Position numbers and translations under genes: made by a program
Origin: a virus
DNA: 62,375 nt
IMG/VR virus record: IMGVR_UViG_3300034112_001193
Span: 1 to 62,375 of that record
Strand: one strand, 5' to 3'
Part shown: positions 16,738-27,100 of the stretch, one piece after another
Layout of the letters: each line of letters starts with the position of its first letter
Numbering within the stretch: position 1 is the first letter of the stretch
Notes under the pieces: generated by a model
What the model saw: only the letters and a program-made list of their open reading frames with translations
The model's database searches: none
What the model was told of the DNA's origin: nothing

Positions 16738-17127
16738 TTATTCCTTTGGTTTTATGTGAAAAATTTCACGATGCATTCTTTCAAGACCTAATTTTTCCAT
16801 TATTTCATTTGTGAAAGTAAAGCGTTCTGACTGCAATGGGACTCCAACATATCCCGGTCCTCCGGTAAGTTGGTTGTAAACTCGCCAGTCATGCATGGTC
16901 TGGATTACATCGCGAGGGGTTGTATACTTGGGGTGAAAAGCAGGGTAAATTGTTGGGATAAAAACATGATCTGAATAACCAACCAGTTTCCCGTCTTTAT
17001 AATGACCGTAGACATTAATTTGTGGATGATCGATAATGTGATGGTCAAAATCTTCCGCGAAGTCTACTAATTCAAGGAATTCAGCAGAGTCTTTAGGAAT
17101 TAATTTATAATCAATAGTTGATCTCAT
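16738..17127 (-). CDS. GNAT-like hypothetical protein, 129 aa
   Basis: The segment INVYGHYKDGKLVGYSDHVF has the strand-turn-strand look of a GNAT acetyltransferase core, and GGPGYVGVPLQSERF followed by EKLGLERMHREIFHI resembles the C-terminal half of that fold. No clear acetyl-CoA Q/R-x-x-G-x-G/A loop is seen, so activity is uncertain. Lies between internal virion genes and the nozzle gene. Confidence 0.45.
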   Translation of the reverse strand: MRSTIDYKLIPKDSAEFLELVDFAEDFDHHIIDHPQINVYGHYKDGKLVGYSDHVFIPTIYPAFHPKYTTPRDVIQTMHDWRVYNQLTGGPGYVGVPLQSERFTFTNEIMEKLGLERMHREIFHIKPKE

Positions 17128-17135
17128 TTATTTAT

Positions 17136-17387
17136 TTAGTTAAACCCAACAAATACCTCGTCAGGAACGGGTCCAGTTTTGAATCCAATGTATTTTGAAG
17201 CAATTTCGTCCAGCACATTTTGTTGCTCATTGTAATTCCCGCACAGAGCGCAAGGCAAGCAATTATTTTGGTTTTTTTCAAAAGGGATGGAAGAATAAAC
17301 AGGAGTTAGAAATTCGTCAGCAAACGGAGATATAAACTTGTTCGGAAAGTTCTTCAATCTAATTTTTGATTTAGCAATGCTAGGCAT
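17136..17387 (-). CDS. hypothetical protein with paired cysteines, 83 aa
   Basis: Small protein containing NNCLPCALCGNYNEQQ, a CxxCxxC cluster that may bind metal. Otherwise unrecognised. It begins one base after the nozzle-like gene ends and probably belongs to the same transcript. Confidence 0.55.
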   Translation of the reverse strand: MPSIAKSKIRLKNFPNKFISPFADEFLTPVYSSIPFEKNQNNCLPCALCGNYNEQQNVLDEIASKYIGFKTGPVPDEVFVGFN

Positions 17388-17388
17388 T

Positions 17389-19518
17389 TTAACAAGGGTT
17401 GTTTGCTTTAAATTCTTGAGCAGCGGCGATTGCGGCTTGCTCGGCTAATTTCTCTGCTTCTTCTTTAGCATGAGCATAGCTAACAGTCGAAATAAAAGAT
17501 GCGCTTGCCGTTGCCGAAATTGTGCGTGAACTAGCGTTGCAATTCAAGGTTGCTGTTTTAAATACCTTTGCAGACCATGTAACTTGATTCAAAAAAGTGT
17601 TTTCGTAAGGACTAGGAGCAAGGTCAACAGTAAAATTCTCACCATTTTGACCAACAACGCACGATTCCGTTTCTGACAATTGAGGTACTCCGGTAGCTTT
17701 TTCGCTCCAAGGGTCCATAAACATTCGGACAATTTCAATCCCCATTTCTCCACACCATTCAATTAAAACAGAAAAAGCCTTGTCAACATCATTGGTGAGT
17801 GAGCTTTCGCAAGTTTCGTAAGATTGCAACCTATTAGTTGATTCGGTAATTAACCTGCGATATTGCGTGTTTAAAAATCCTACTTTTTTAATCTGCTCTT
17901 CAAAATCTGTTCCTTTGTACTGAAAATCATTTGTTACTGCAAGCAACCTTGTATTTAAAATTGGAAGATATCTGCCCTTTGATCCGCGATAAGAAACACG
18001 CACATCAACTGTCCCTCCAATTTCCATTGCCTCAATTTCGGAATAAATAAATTGTTTTAAATCCATGCCGTCACCTAACAATGGGGATTCATATTGGCAA
18101 TAAATTCGGTTGTATAGGGTGGTGCTAGTGCCATCAGGATTCAATTGAAGATAAGAGTCATAGCGTTCAGGCTGAAAAGCCTCCCAAAGATGGTTGTAAG
18201 AACCATCAGTTGTTGGAGCGTAGTCAATTGAAAATTGAAAGCATCTATTCTGATTTTCAATTTTTCCGTTTGCCCATTGCACAGGTCGAGTTCCGGTCCA
18301 CACACCACACCACGCAGGAGTGCGAGCTTGCCCCCATTCGGCGGCTGGAGCGTAATCCAAAACCATCGTGTCAGTATTTAGCTTTGAAAGATGTGGAACC
18401 GAATAAAGCAAATAATTCTCAAATGAAGTTGCACAAATGTTGGAAGCATCTCCATCCATCAACCGCTTCGTTCGCGCCATTTCGATGTCTTTGAAAAGCA
18501 CCTGTGAGGATAAATATGATGCCGCCGCGACATCCGCCGCTACCAATCCACCTTCGGAGTACCACCACATCTGTCCTGCCTGAAAAGCAATAGATCGGGC
18601 GGCAATGCACCCCACGGTTGGGTAAAGCGTGTTCTGAAAGTTTGCAGTAGTTACCCATTGGGTGCGATCCAGAATTCCGCTGGCAAGCGAGTAGGTGGCG
18701 CGATCTGTAAAGACAATTAAGCGGGTCGATGTATCCTGACCAACATAGCTAACCATCCCGGTTACAGGTCGAACAAAGGCAAAATCTCCGCGCCCCGTCC
18801 CTTCTGTGCGTTCTTTCCAACTAGTCGGGTCACCCAAGTCTGACGCTAGCACGATATTTTTATCCGCGATCCACATCCTATTGCCAGAATAAGCCATGTG
18901 AGTTCCTACCGGAATGTTAGAATCCTGAAATCCATTTTTGTCACTACCATCCCACCATCCCGGAGCAGATATACCATCCTGCACCATCACAATGGTGTGC
19001 GCCGGGGTAACTAGTTCGTTCTCGGAGGTCGCTAGGTTTGCGGTTTTGGTTGCTAAAGCGAAATAAACATTCTCAACATCTTTATCCAGCTTTATGTTTT
19101 TAAGTTTAAAATCATTCCAGTTTTTTGGTTGTTCAAGCGGGAATGGAGCATAGTAAACGCTACCATCAACAGCAAAAACCATGTAACTCAATTCATTTTT
19201 CACAACCCCTTCGCCTTCGACATTAAATATTTTGGCCGGGACAACAGTTGTCACGCCCCGTTCTTCGCGAGTAAATGCCGATTCCTTTTGCTTGTTTGCC
19301 TGAAATATAATTCCACCTTGCAAATTGCCGGGAGGCAAAGAAAGCCGCATTGCATAACCGGGGCGAGTTTGCGCGATTCCGCCGCGAATAGTAAGATTTG
19401 TTCCCCACTTAAATTGATTTTCAGGCAACGCCCAAGGGTTGCGAACTGAATTAACTCCCTGCGTCCATCCGGTCGTGACTTTTTGAAGTCTACCTGCTGT
19501 GATGTTTTCGCTTTTCAT
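17389..19518 (-). CDS. tail nozzle-like protein (T7 gp12 type), 709 aa
   Basis: The N-terminus, GVNSVRNPWALPENQFKWG then GGIAQTRPGY, resembles the opening of podovirus tail tubular protein B (nozzle), where a strand-rich domain recites trends of naming variables and ends in RPG. The rest is beta-rich with repeated short strands and a C-terminal helix of Ala/Glu. It overlaps the adaptor-like gene by one base (ATGA-type junction), the same order as gp11-gp12 in T7-like phages. Assigned by architecture and context; sequence similarity is weak. Confidence 0.6.
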   Translation of the reverse strand: MKSENITAGRLQKVTTGWTQGVNSVRNPWALPENQFKWGTNLTIRGGIAQTRPGYAMRLSLPPGNLQGGIIFQANKQKESAFTREERGVTTVVPAKIFNVEGEGVVKNELSYMVFAVDGSVYYAPFPLEQPKNWNDFKLKNIKLDKDVENVYFALATKTANLATSENELVTPAHTIVMVQDGISAPGWWDGSDKNGFQDSNIPVGTHMAYSGNRMWIADKNIVLASDLGDPTSWKERTEGTGRGDFAFVRPVTGMVSYVGQDTSTRLIVFTDRATYSLASGILDRTQWVTTANFQNTLYPTVGCIAARSIAFQAGQMWWYSEGGLVAADVAAASYLSSQVLFKDIEMARTKRLMDGDASNICATSFENYLLYSVPHLSKLNTDTMVLDYAPAAEWGQARTPAWCGVWTGTRPVQWANGKIENQNRCFQFSIDYAPTTDGSYNHLWEAFQPERYDSYLQLNPDGTSTTLYNRIYCQYESPLLGDGMDLKQFIYSEIEAMEIGGTVDVRVSYRGSKGRYLPILNTRLLAVTNDFQYKGTDFEEQIKKVGFLNTQYRRLITESTNRLQSYETCESSLTNDVDKAFSVLIEWCGEMGIEIVRMFMDPWSEKATGVPQLSETESCVVGQNGENFTVDLAPSPYENTFLNQVTWSAKVFKTATLNCNASSRTISATASASFISTVSYAHAKEEAEKLAEQAAIAAAQEFKANNPC

Positions 19519-22500
19519 TAGAACACAACAGGGTCTTCACCGTCAGCATAGACTAGATTTTGAATTTGAGGTGGCGAGAAAGCATGACCATCGATGTGTT
19601 CTTGCTGACTCTTTAGATATTGAAAAGCAATTCCCCAATATCGAGTTGCCTGTTCTGCAAAATCTTTGTCTTCCAAGTCGCAAGCGTGAACCGCTGTAAC
19701 GATTGCTCGTTCATGCTCCAATGGAACATAATCGTGAATGCTGGTGACGGTTGGCGGGGTTAATCGATATGCAATTCGCGCCCAAGCACACTTCTTGCCA
19801 ATGCGAATTCTGCGATATTGTGGATTAATTTCATCGGGGTGATATTGGCCGATCAAGGTCAAATCATTTCCTCGACCATAATCCCAACAATAAAGCGACA
19901 CATATCCATCAGTTTTTGGCTTTTCGATGTGTGCAATATTCTTGACTAGCACCGGACCTTGAACGCTATCGACAAAGAATTTTGATGTGGTTTTATTCCC
20001 AGATGTCAGAAATTGAATTCGACCAGTTGTCGATGGTTCATTCTTTGCATTTTCGAGAGTATTGTAAATTTCAAATGTATCAGAATCAATTTTACGAACG
20101 AAATAAGTGATGCCTGCATTTAATCCACTAGGCAAAACATCCCCATCTGTTGCCCTGACCGTCACGCTTTGCCCCGTTTCAAACAAGCAAGCAGGAGCAT
20201 AAATGCTAGTCGAAGGTTGGACCGTCATAACCCTGCGAATGTCTAGGGTTAGCCTGCCTGTTCCGGGAGCAGATAGGTTTACTAAATTTCCATTGCTGTA
20301 AGCCTTGACCCTATTTCCAAACAATTTTATGGTATATTGTTGTCCCGCTACTAAAGGAGATGGCAATGTTCCAGATGACCTAAATTCGACTATTTCATCA
20401 TCTGCAATAAATTGAATATTGTCTGGCTCAATTAAGTTGTCATAAACGGAAGGTGTAACTGTATAGCGGATTCCGTAATATGTTTGGCCCGTTCCAAGTG
20501 AAGTTGTTATTACTTGACCAGCATTTCCGCCAGCTTGTGCATTAGCTTGTGAATTATAAACCCTTGAAGATTTATCCGTATCTTTACGCAACCAGAATCC
20601 TGTAACTCCATTATCAATAGCAGGAGTTGTTGCTGGAAGCTGGAAGTCGCTTCCAAAATAAAATTCTTGGATTTGATTTATAGAAGAAAAATCACCCCGC
20701 CAGTTCCCTGTAAATGCTATTCCAAAAGACCTAGAGAGAACCACATATAATGTTCCTGACCCTGATGATTTTATATCTACATCCGAAAAATCTGTTCCCT
20801 TAATTGTAAAGCTATTTCCCGGCGTTGGATTTTCAGCCAAATATGCTGTTCCAGCTACAAGTGGCAACGGCAATGTCCCTGTGCTTTGAAATTCTACATA
20901 TACACCAGTTGAGGGGAAAATAGTAACAGCAGGGGCAAGCGTGTAGCCACTTCCTCGCGTGATAATGTCAATAGAAGTTACCTGACCTCCGGACACATTG
21001 GCTTTTGCCGTTGCGCCTGTTCCTCCTCCACCTTCAACTTTAACCTGTGGGGCTTGATTGTATCCGCTCCCTCCATCAACTAGAATAAATCGAGATATAA
21101 ACGATCTGGTAATTGTTGCCGTTGCGGTAGCTTGATTTCCTGCAACTATTTTTGCCGCAGTAATATTACCTGTTGGAGCAGGCAATACGCGAACAGCAGT
21201 CATGCTTCCTGAAGCAACTCCTAATGCGCTTCCAGCTAAAAATGTAAATGTTTGTTGATCTGGAGTTCCTGTAACTGTTTTTATTCCATTGTATCCTGTA
21301 GGTGTAACACCAAATATTTCTACTTGACTTCCTGTGGTTAAATTATGATTGCCTGAAGTTGTTACTGTTGCTACAAAAGATATTGGGTCAGTAGTTATCG
21401 ATGTTACTGACAATGGAACAATTGGATATGTAAAACTATTATCAGTTTTATTTGAGACTGTTCTGGCTCCATTATATACAATGGGATTTGCACCAGATAT
21501 TTGAACTTGCTCTCCGTTATTGAAATCGTGATTTGCGGCAGTAGTTACAGTAGCTAAAAGGGCAGTTCTGTCTTCAACAATTGATTGAACATTAAAAATT
21601 ACACCAACAGGTGGATCAATAATAACTGTTGGGTCGCTTTCATATCCTTCTCCCGGATCAGTAATAATGATTTCACTTATAGTATTATTTATAGTATTTC
21701 TTATTGCGTATCCAGTTGCTGTTTTTGATGTTTGCCCATCAGGGGGTGGTGGCGGCGCACTAAATGTAACTTTTGGTTCTGCTGTGTAGTTTGATCCTCC
21801 AGCAGTCACCCTTACGCTCGTAACTGGACCAACGGAAACAGCAGTAAATGCCGCATTGACCCCAGAAGCGGGAGGGATGGATAGATTCGGAGCGGTGACT
21901 TGATTGATTTTGCCAGTAGTTATATTGGCAGGAATTAATTTAACAAGAGATACAATGCCGCTTCCGGGAGTTAAAAAAACAATGGGATTTACAAAGAATG
22001 TATCGGTAGAAGCGTTAGCGTCTGCTTGGTTTTCGTGAAGAGTGATGCTGGTTGAATTAATTACATTTACGAAATATGTTTTATTTGCAATTAATGGTCT
22101 TGGTAAAACCCCGCCAGCGGTAAATGTTTGGACCTGATCTCCATCTTGGAAAAGGTGGGGAATCTCAAAAGTTAATTTTGTTTCAGGGAAAATTTCTTTA
22201 CGGATATCTACATCAATTGGCGCAGTAGACCCTGTGGTGTAAATCTCCCCGTAATTATTTTGGGCATTTTCCTCCGTTTCAAAAATCTGAAGATTTGTGC
22301 TGTCTAAAAGATTTCCGAAATATGTAGTCTCGGTTTTGAGCGGGGCTGGAAGTTGTTGCCCCGGCTTGAAAAATATTGGATTTGCAGAATTGATCCCGAT
22401 TGTTGGTGCTTCTGCAAATCGTAAGGCAGTAACAACTCGACTTGCCCTTTCATCCAGAAATTCAAGCGGACCAGCACCAACTATAGATTGAAGAGAGATT

Positions 22501-23249
22501 GGATAATCACCAGATTGAGCATTTAAAGAGTCATTGAATAGCTTAATTGTAAAAGCATCGACCACGCCAATGTAATAAGTCTGACCATCCGCAAGAGGAA
22601 CCGGAATAGTGCCGCTTATTGCCGTGACGCTCATCCCTTGACCAGAATTTAATTGATGTGCTGTAGAAGATTTAAATTCTTGAAGAGGTGTGATTGCAAC
22701 TTCGCGAGTAACCACATTTGCTCCAGATGGAGTAATGACTCCGTAGGCAAAGTCGGAAATCGAATTGATCGGGATCAGCAATCCATCCACGCCAGTTCCA
22801 TCAGGCAGTTGACTGCGAATTGAACGATTTAAATTGTCCGTTCCGACAACTCGGATGGTCTTGCCTACATCATTACTTGATTCGGCAATGGCAACCAATT
22901 CTCCGGGTTGGACGATTTCCATGAGAGTTGCCACATAGCCTCGGTCATCCCATGCCCACTCCACCGGGGAGAAGCGTCCCCCGCCATTTACATGATACTG
23001 GAAAAGCCGATTGCGAAAGTAAACCGGACTGCCATCGACATTGACCGCTAACGGCACAGAAACGCCGCGAGGCAACGCAATAGAGCATCCGTCCCACCCT
23101 GTGCATACATCGATCTCTGCGGTCGAGTGAGTCCAATGCCCAGACTCCATTAAAGTCTGGGTCGCCTGCGAGATTTTTCGGAAAATCTTACTCTTGTCCG
23201 TTGTGCCTAAAATCTCCGCGCATTCATCAAAAATCTGGCTTACAAACAT
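19518..23249 (-). CDS. tail adaptor-like protein with large repeat insertion, 1243 aa
   Basis: The first 130 residues (IFDECAEILGTTDKSKIFRK, then ALPRGVSVPLAVNVDG) and the last 130 (YRRIRIGKKCAWARIAYRL then VPLEHERAIVTAVHACDL) look like the helical bundle of a podovirus gatekeeper/adaptor (T7 gp11 type). Between them are about 950 residues of beta-rich repeats. About seven copies follow the pattern LP-PL-AGTTYFV...F-I...NA, for example LPRPLIANKTYFVNVINSTS. Two FCCH-like modules read HNLTTGSQVEIFGVTPTGYN and HDFNNGEQVQISGANPIVYN. Glycine-rich GSGY-P-V units lie near residues 500 and 750. Typical adaptors are about 200 residues, so this one is greatly expanded; the insert may form collar or whisker decoration. 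Confidence 0.6.
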   Translation of the reverse strand: MFVSQIFDECAEILGTTDKSKIFRKISQATQTLMESGHWTHSTAEIDVCTGWDGCSIALPRGVSVPLAVNVDGSPVYFRNRLFQYHVNGGGRFSPVEWAWDDRGYVATLMEIVQPGELVAIAESSNDVGKTIRVVGTDNLNRSIRSQLPDGTGVDGLLIPINSISDFAYGVITPSGANVVTREVAITPLQEFKSSTAHQLNSGQGMSVTAISGTIPVPLADGQTYYIGVVDAFTIKLFNDSLNAQSGDYPISLQSIVGAGPLEFLDERASRVVTALRFAEAPTIGINSANPIFFKPGQQLPAPLKTETTYFGNLLDSTNLQIFETEENAQNNYGEIYTTGSTAPIDVDIRKEIFPETKLTFEIPHLFQDGDQVQTFTAGGVLPRPLIANKTYFVNVINSTSITLHENQADANASTDTFFVNPIVFLTPGSGIVSLVKLIPANITTGKINQVTAPNLSIPPASGVNAAFTAVSVGPVTSVRVTAGGSNYTAEPKVTFSAPPPPPDGQTSKTATGYAIRNTINNTISEIIITDPGEGYESDPTVIIDPPVGVIFNVQSIVEDRTALLATVTTAANHDFNNGEQVQISGANPIVYNGARTVSNKTDNSFTYPIVPLSVTSITTDPISFVATVTTSGNHNLTTGSQVEIFGVTPTGYNGIKTVTGTPDQQTFTFLAGSALGVASGSMTAVRVLPAPTGNITAAKIVAGNQATATATITRSFISRFILVDGGSGYNQAPQVKVEGGGGTGATAKANVSGGQVTSIDIITRGSGYTLAPAVTIFPSTGVYVEFQSTGTLPLPLVAGTAYLAENPTPGNSFTIKGTDFSDVDIKSSGSGTLYVVLSRSFGIAFTGNWRGDFSSINQIQEFYFGSDFQLPATTPAIDNGVTGFWLRKDTDKSSRVYNSQANAQAGGNAGQVITTSLGTGQTYYGIRYTVTPSVYDNLIEPDNIQFIADDEIVEFRSSGTLPSPLVAGQQYTIKLFGNRVKAYSNGNLVNLSAPGTGRLTLDIRRVMTVQPSTSIYAPACLFETGQSVTVRATDGDVLPSGLNAGITYFVRKIDSDTFEIYNTLENAKNEPSTTGRIQFLTSGNKTTSKFFVDSVQGPVLVKNIAHIEKPKTDGYVSLYCWDYGRGNDLTLIGQYHPDEINPQYRRIRIGKKCAWARIAYRLTPPTVTSIHDYVPLEHERAIVTAVHACDLEDKDFAEQATRYWGIAFQYLKSQQEHIDGHAFSPPQIQNLVYADGEDPVVF

Positions 23250-23252
23250 AGG

Positions 23253-23546
23253 TCACACCATACCACGGGAGAGTTCCTGTGCAAATGCGGCGAGGTCGGC
23301 ATCTTCAGTCGGGCTTGCTGGTGCAGGGGGCATCATCGCTCCTTCACCAGATGCGGCGGCTTGCCCTTCGATATCGACTGCCAGAGCGTCAATAGCCTCT
23401 GCCAATTGCACCACGATGCCGTGTAACTGGTCGAAAGTGGATTTCGGGATGCTCATCATTACCTCGCCTTCCGCAGGCATTGCAGGAGGCATGGCGGTGG
23501 CATCAGTCATTGCCTCGGAAGGCATGGGTGTGTTTTGGTTTTTCAT
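23253..23546 (-). CDS. hypothetical protein, 97 aa
   Basis: Met/Pro/Ala-rich ends flank a central helix, FDQLHGIVVQLAEAIDALAV. Contains MPPAMPAEGE and MMPPAPASPTE, low-complexity arms typical of small head or tail accessory proteins. Function not recognised. Sits immediately upstream of the adaptor gene. Confidence 0.5.
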   Translation of the reverse strand: MKNQNTPMPSEAMTDATAMPPAMPAEGEVMMSIPKSTFDQLHGIVVQLAEAIDALAVDIEGQAAASGEGAMMPPAPASPTEDADLAAFAQELSRGMV

Positions 23547-23548
23547 GT

Positions 23549-23908
23549 TTAATCTTCTTCAGCTTCTTTCAAGCCATTTTCAATTTCGTCTTCGTCATCT
23601 TCTTCATCTTCGGATTCCATTTCGGAATCATTGGATTTGATGCCGTAGATACACAATTCGACGGTGTGACGCTTATCAGTCTTACCATTGCGGCTAGTTG
23701 TTTCCTTGCGCTCCATCACTTTTTTAAAGTAGATCGTTGCCTCGCCCTCTTTAGGCAAACCTTCCAGTCCCTCAGCATTCTCGAAATAAAGCGAGGGATA
23801 ATGATATTCGCTATCATCAATCGAATTGCCAAGATCAATTGGCTTTGATTTCTCCCCAAGATCGACAAAACCTTCAGGCAAGTCTTTAGGTGATGGTTCG
23901 TATGGCAT
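23549..23908 (-). CDS. acidic hypothetical protein, 119 aa
   Basis: Proline-rich start, then strands such as EATIYFKKVMERKETTSRNG and HTVELCIYGI, and a very acidic tail (SEMESEDEEDDEDEIENG). No recognised family. Encoded two bases from each neighbour, within the tail operon. Confidence 0.55.
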   Translation of the reverse strand: MPYEPSPKDLPEGFVDLGEKSKPIDLGNSIDDSEYHYPSLYFENAEGLEGLPKEGEATIYFKKVMERKETTSRNGKTDKRHTVELCIYGIKSNDSEMESEDEEDDEDEIENGLKEAEED

Positions 23909-23909
23909 A

Positions 23910-24125
23910 TTAATCTTTAAAAATACCTTGTTCTTCTTCAGCTTTCTTCACATATTCGTAAAGATTTTTTAAATAAGGATTAGCTTTTCGCATCAATGGC
24001 AGATTTTCATTAAAAATAACCATTTTCAATGATTCTTCTGTATGAGAATATTGCTTTTCCCGTTCTTTAATTGCTTCGATTTGTTCGTCTGTTAGAAAAC
24101 AGCATCCTTCAGGTATATTAAACAT
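23910..24125 (-). CDS. hypothetical protein, 71 aa
   Basis: Reads MFNIPEGCCFLTDEQIEAIK followed by charged helices. Short and soluble, no known motif. One base separates it from the upstream spike gene. Confidence 0.5.
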   Translation of the reverse strand: MFNIPEGCCFLTDEQIEAIKEREKQYSHTEESLKMVIFNENLPLMRKANPYLKNLYEYVKKAEEEQGIFKD

Positions 24126-24126
24126 A

Positions 24127-27100
24127 TTAAATAATATTTGTTAAAGTTGTGATTGTTGCGCTAGGGTCTTTTGGTTTAGTTGCTCCAACATTATATACTG
24201 TATGCGTTCCGATAAGACTGTAAGTTTGAGTTGAACTTGGTTCAATAGTTGTAAAATATAATTCGCCACCGTTTATTACATTTGCATTTTTAATAACAGA
24301 TTTAAAAATTTTTCCTCTATTTGTTGGACTCGAACTATTAAGTTGAACATAACAATTATTGGTATTCCCAAAGATAACACAATTTTCTATTATTCCTGAT
24401 GTATAAATAAATTTGTCCAAATCTAAAACAATCCGACAATCTTTAACAATAAATAGCTCAATAATATTTTTGAATGGTTTTTTAAATATACAATTAAAAA
24501 ATCCACCTATATTATGAAATGTTCTTGCTGGATCGTTTGTAACTTCACATTCAAAAACACAATTTATAAATTGAGTCAAACCAGAATAGTCTTCTGAAAG
24601 ATTGTCCTTAAATGCCGCTCCTGATCCTGCGGAATTATTTTTAAAAATACAGTTTTTAAATGTCAAGCCATAACCATTGCTGCTCCATACCGGACCCAAA
24701 ACAGAATCCCTTGCAGATATAAAAGTCATATTCTCAAAAGAATTAAAATACGGATAAAAGTCAACAATCAAAGAACCAAAGGTTCCGTATGATGGATTTG
24801 TTGTTGTATCTTTTGCTGTTTCAATAACAACATCATTTGGATTAGATGAAGTTCCAATAAATTTTCTAAAATATCTTAAACTGTCAATTCCTTGCGGAAG
24901 AATATAATGACCGGGTTCTATTAAAAGAATTTGGTGGCAATTAGTCCACGATGAATAAGTTCCGACATCACCCCCATAAATTGGGTATGTTATTCTAATT
25001 GCCCTATCCAATGCAATTCCGTTTAAAATTGGATCACCATATCGTCCACGAACACGAATTGGACCGTAGATATTTTGAGAATATAATTCAATTCCTTTTT
25101 CATCAGTATTATTGTCAGAATCCCAACTTAAAAAATCTAAAGGACTATATGACATTGTTAATTGCGGTGTGGCTTGGGTTCCTGTAAATGAAGAACTAAA
25201 CACCTCAAAAGTTGTAGCGGTTGAATTATAAATTACTAAAGTAGTTGACCAATAATTAGGAATTAGTCCCTCTATTTTTACAAGACTGCTGTTTACTAAA
25301 TTATGAGGAACAGTTGTTGTTATTGTTATCATATTACCGCTTCCGGGTATATTTGGTCCGGGAGCTACTGATGCAATCTGAATAACTTCTTCATTATAAT
25401 GTATTTCATTTTTAGGGAAATTTATGAGTTCTTGTTTAATTGTTCTTACAATTCCCCTTGTTGTAGCTGTGGTTGCAATTGTTTTTTCAAGAACATATGT
25501 AAATGTTGTTGGACTTGTAATTGTTATTTTATAAAAACCATTATATTCATATGGAAATGCACCATTTATTTGAATGTATTGATTGTTAGATAAATTATGC
25601 GCTGATGGGGTTGTAACAGTAACAATATTACCGGACTTTGTCATCGTGGCAATTGCATTACCTTCTCTTCTATATTCACTTCCACCAACCCAATTGTTTT
25701 CAACAGCAAGACAATTCATTAATTGAATTGGATTTGTTACTTCAAAAACATTTCCTTTAAGCAAATGATTGCTATTTTTTCCACCTAACCAATCAGGACT
25801 TTGACTTTGACTTCTTATCCAAATAGCGGGAGCGATTGCATCGTATGTTTTATTTGTAAAAAGTTCTCCTGTTGGGAAACCTCCCAAGGTTGTATTGATT
25901 GAAAATTGAGTATTTGAAATTCTTGTTATTGGACCAAATTGATTGTCGTATGGGGAAGAAATTCCGCCTTGCATAAAAGGACGCAAATAAACATTTTGTC
26001 CGGTAGTCATTCCGTGAGGAATGTCTGTTTCAATTGTAATTGAGGTAGGGCTTGATGCTATGGTTTTAAAACCAATTGGCATTTTTGTAAAAACATTGTT
26101 TTCTATAATTGTGTTTTGGATGTGTTGAAAATACATACACCAAAAACTACTTGGTCCTACTCTAAATGTATTGTCTTTAATAAATAGTCTGTTGGGAGTT
26201 GTGCTTTTATATTGATCCAACCCCATTTGAAATTGAACATCAACATGATTGTCCTCAAATAAATTATTAACAACACGAGATGTATCCCAACCAAAGGAAT
26301 CTCCATAACACCCTACATTTGCGTGTTTAAAGTGACATCCTTCTACAAGAGTCATCGGACCACTTGGTTGAAAAGTATAAGAACTATAAATTGATCGATC
26401 TGGAGTTCCGAATGCTTTCAAGCCGCGAACAATTGAACTTACGCCTGACCGCATCGATTTGCTATCGATATAACCCAAAGTAACCCACCCAAAAAGACAA
26501 ACAGAAACATATACAGACCCCGTGCTATTCGGTTGTGGATTTGTTGCGACACAGTTTTCACACAAAACATTATCCCCGCTAACAACAAAAACAAAACATT
26601 CTGCCAATGCTTGTCCTGCACCAGCACCTCCAAAATTTATAGCTTTAACATTTTGGATTGTTGCATTGTTGCCATAAATATTTATTGCAATTCCTAAAGC
26701 CGCAATATCTCGCGTTGCTTGAAAATTACAATCAATTGTTAAATCTCTAATAACAACATTATCACCATAAATATTTATTGGTGCTTGCCCATTTCCTGCG
26801 GCTCGACCAATAACTCTTAAAATTGTTTTATCTATTCCTTCTCCAATAACATTTACTCTGTTTTTCCAGTTATTTGTGTTGTTCGGGGCGTATTGATCAA
26901 AATCGACAAATACTTCAAATATCCCCTCCATTAAATGAACTGTGGAATCAGCAGGAATAACATTTTTAATTAAGTTTCCAAATTTAGTTGCAGTAGAACC
27001 ATCAAATGGATCGTCAGCAGTTCCTTTCCCCGCTATTCCATCAGTTCTTGGTGAAATGTAATATGATTGCAGTCCCGGAATTGCAGATAAAGTGGTTCCT

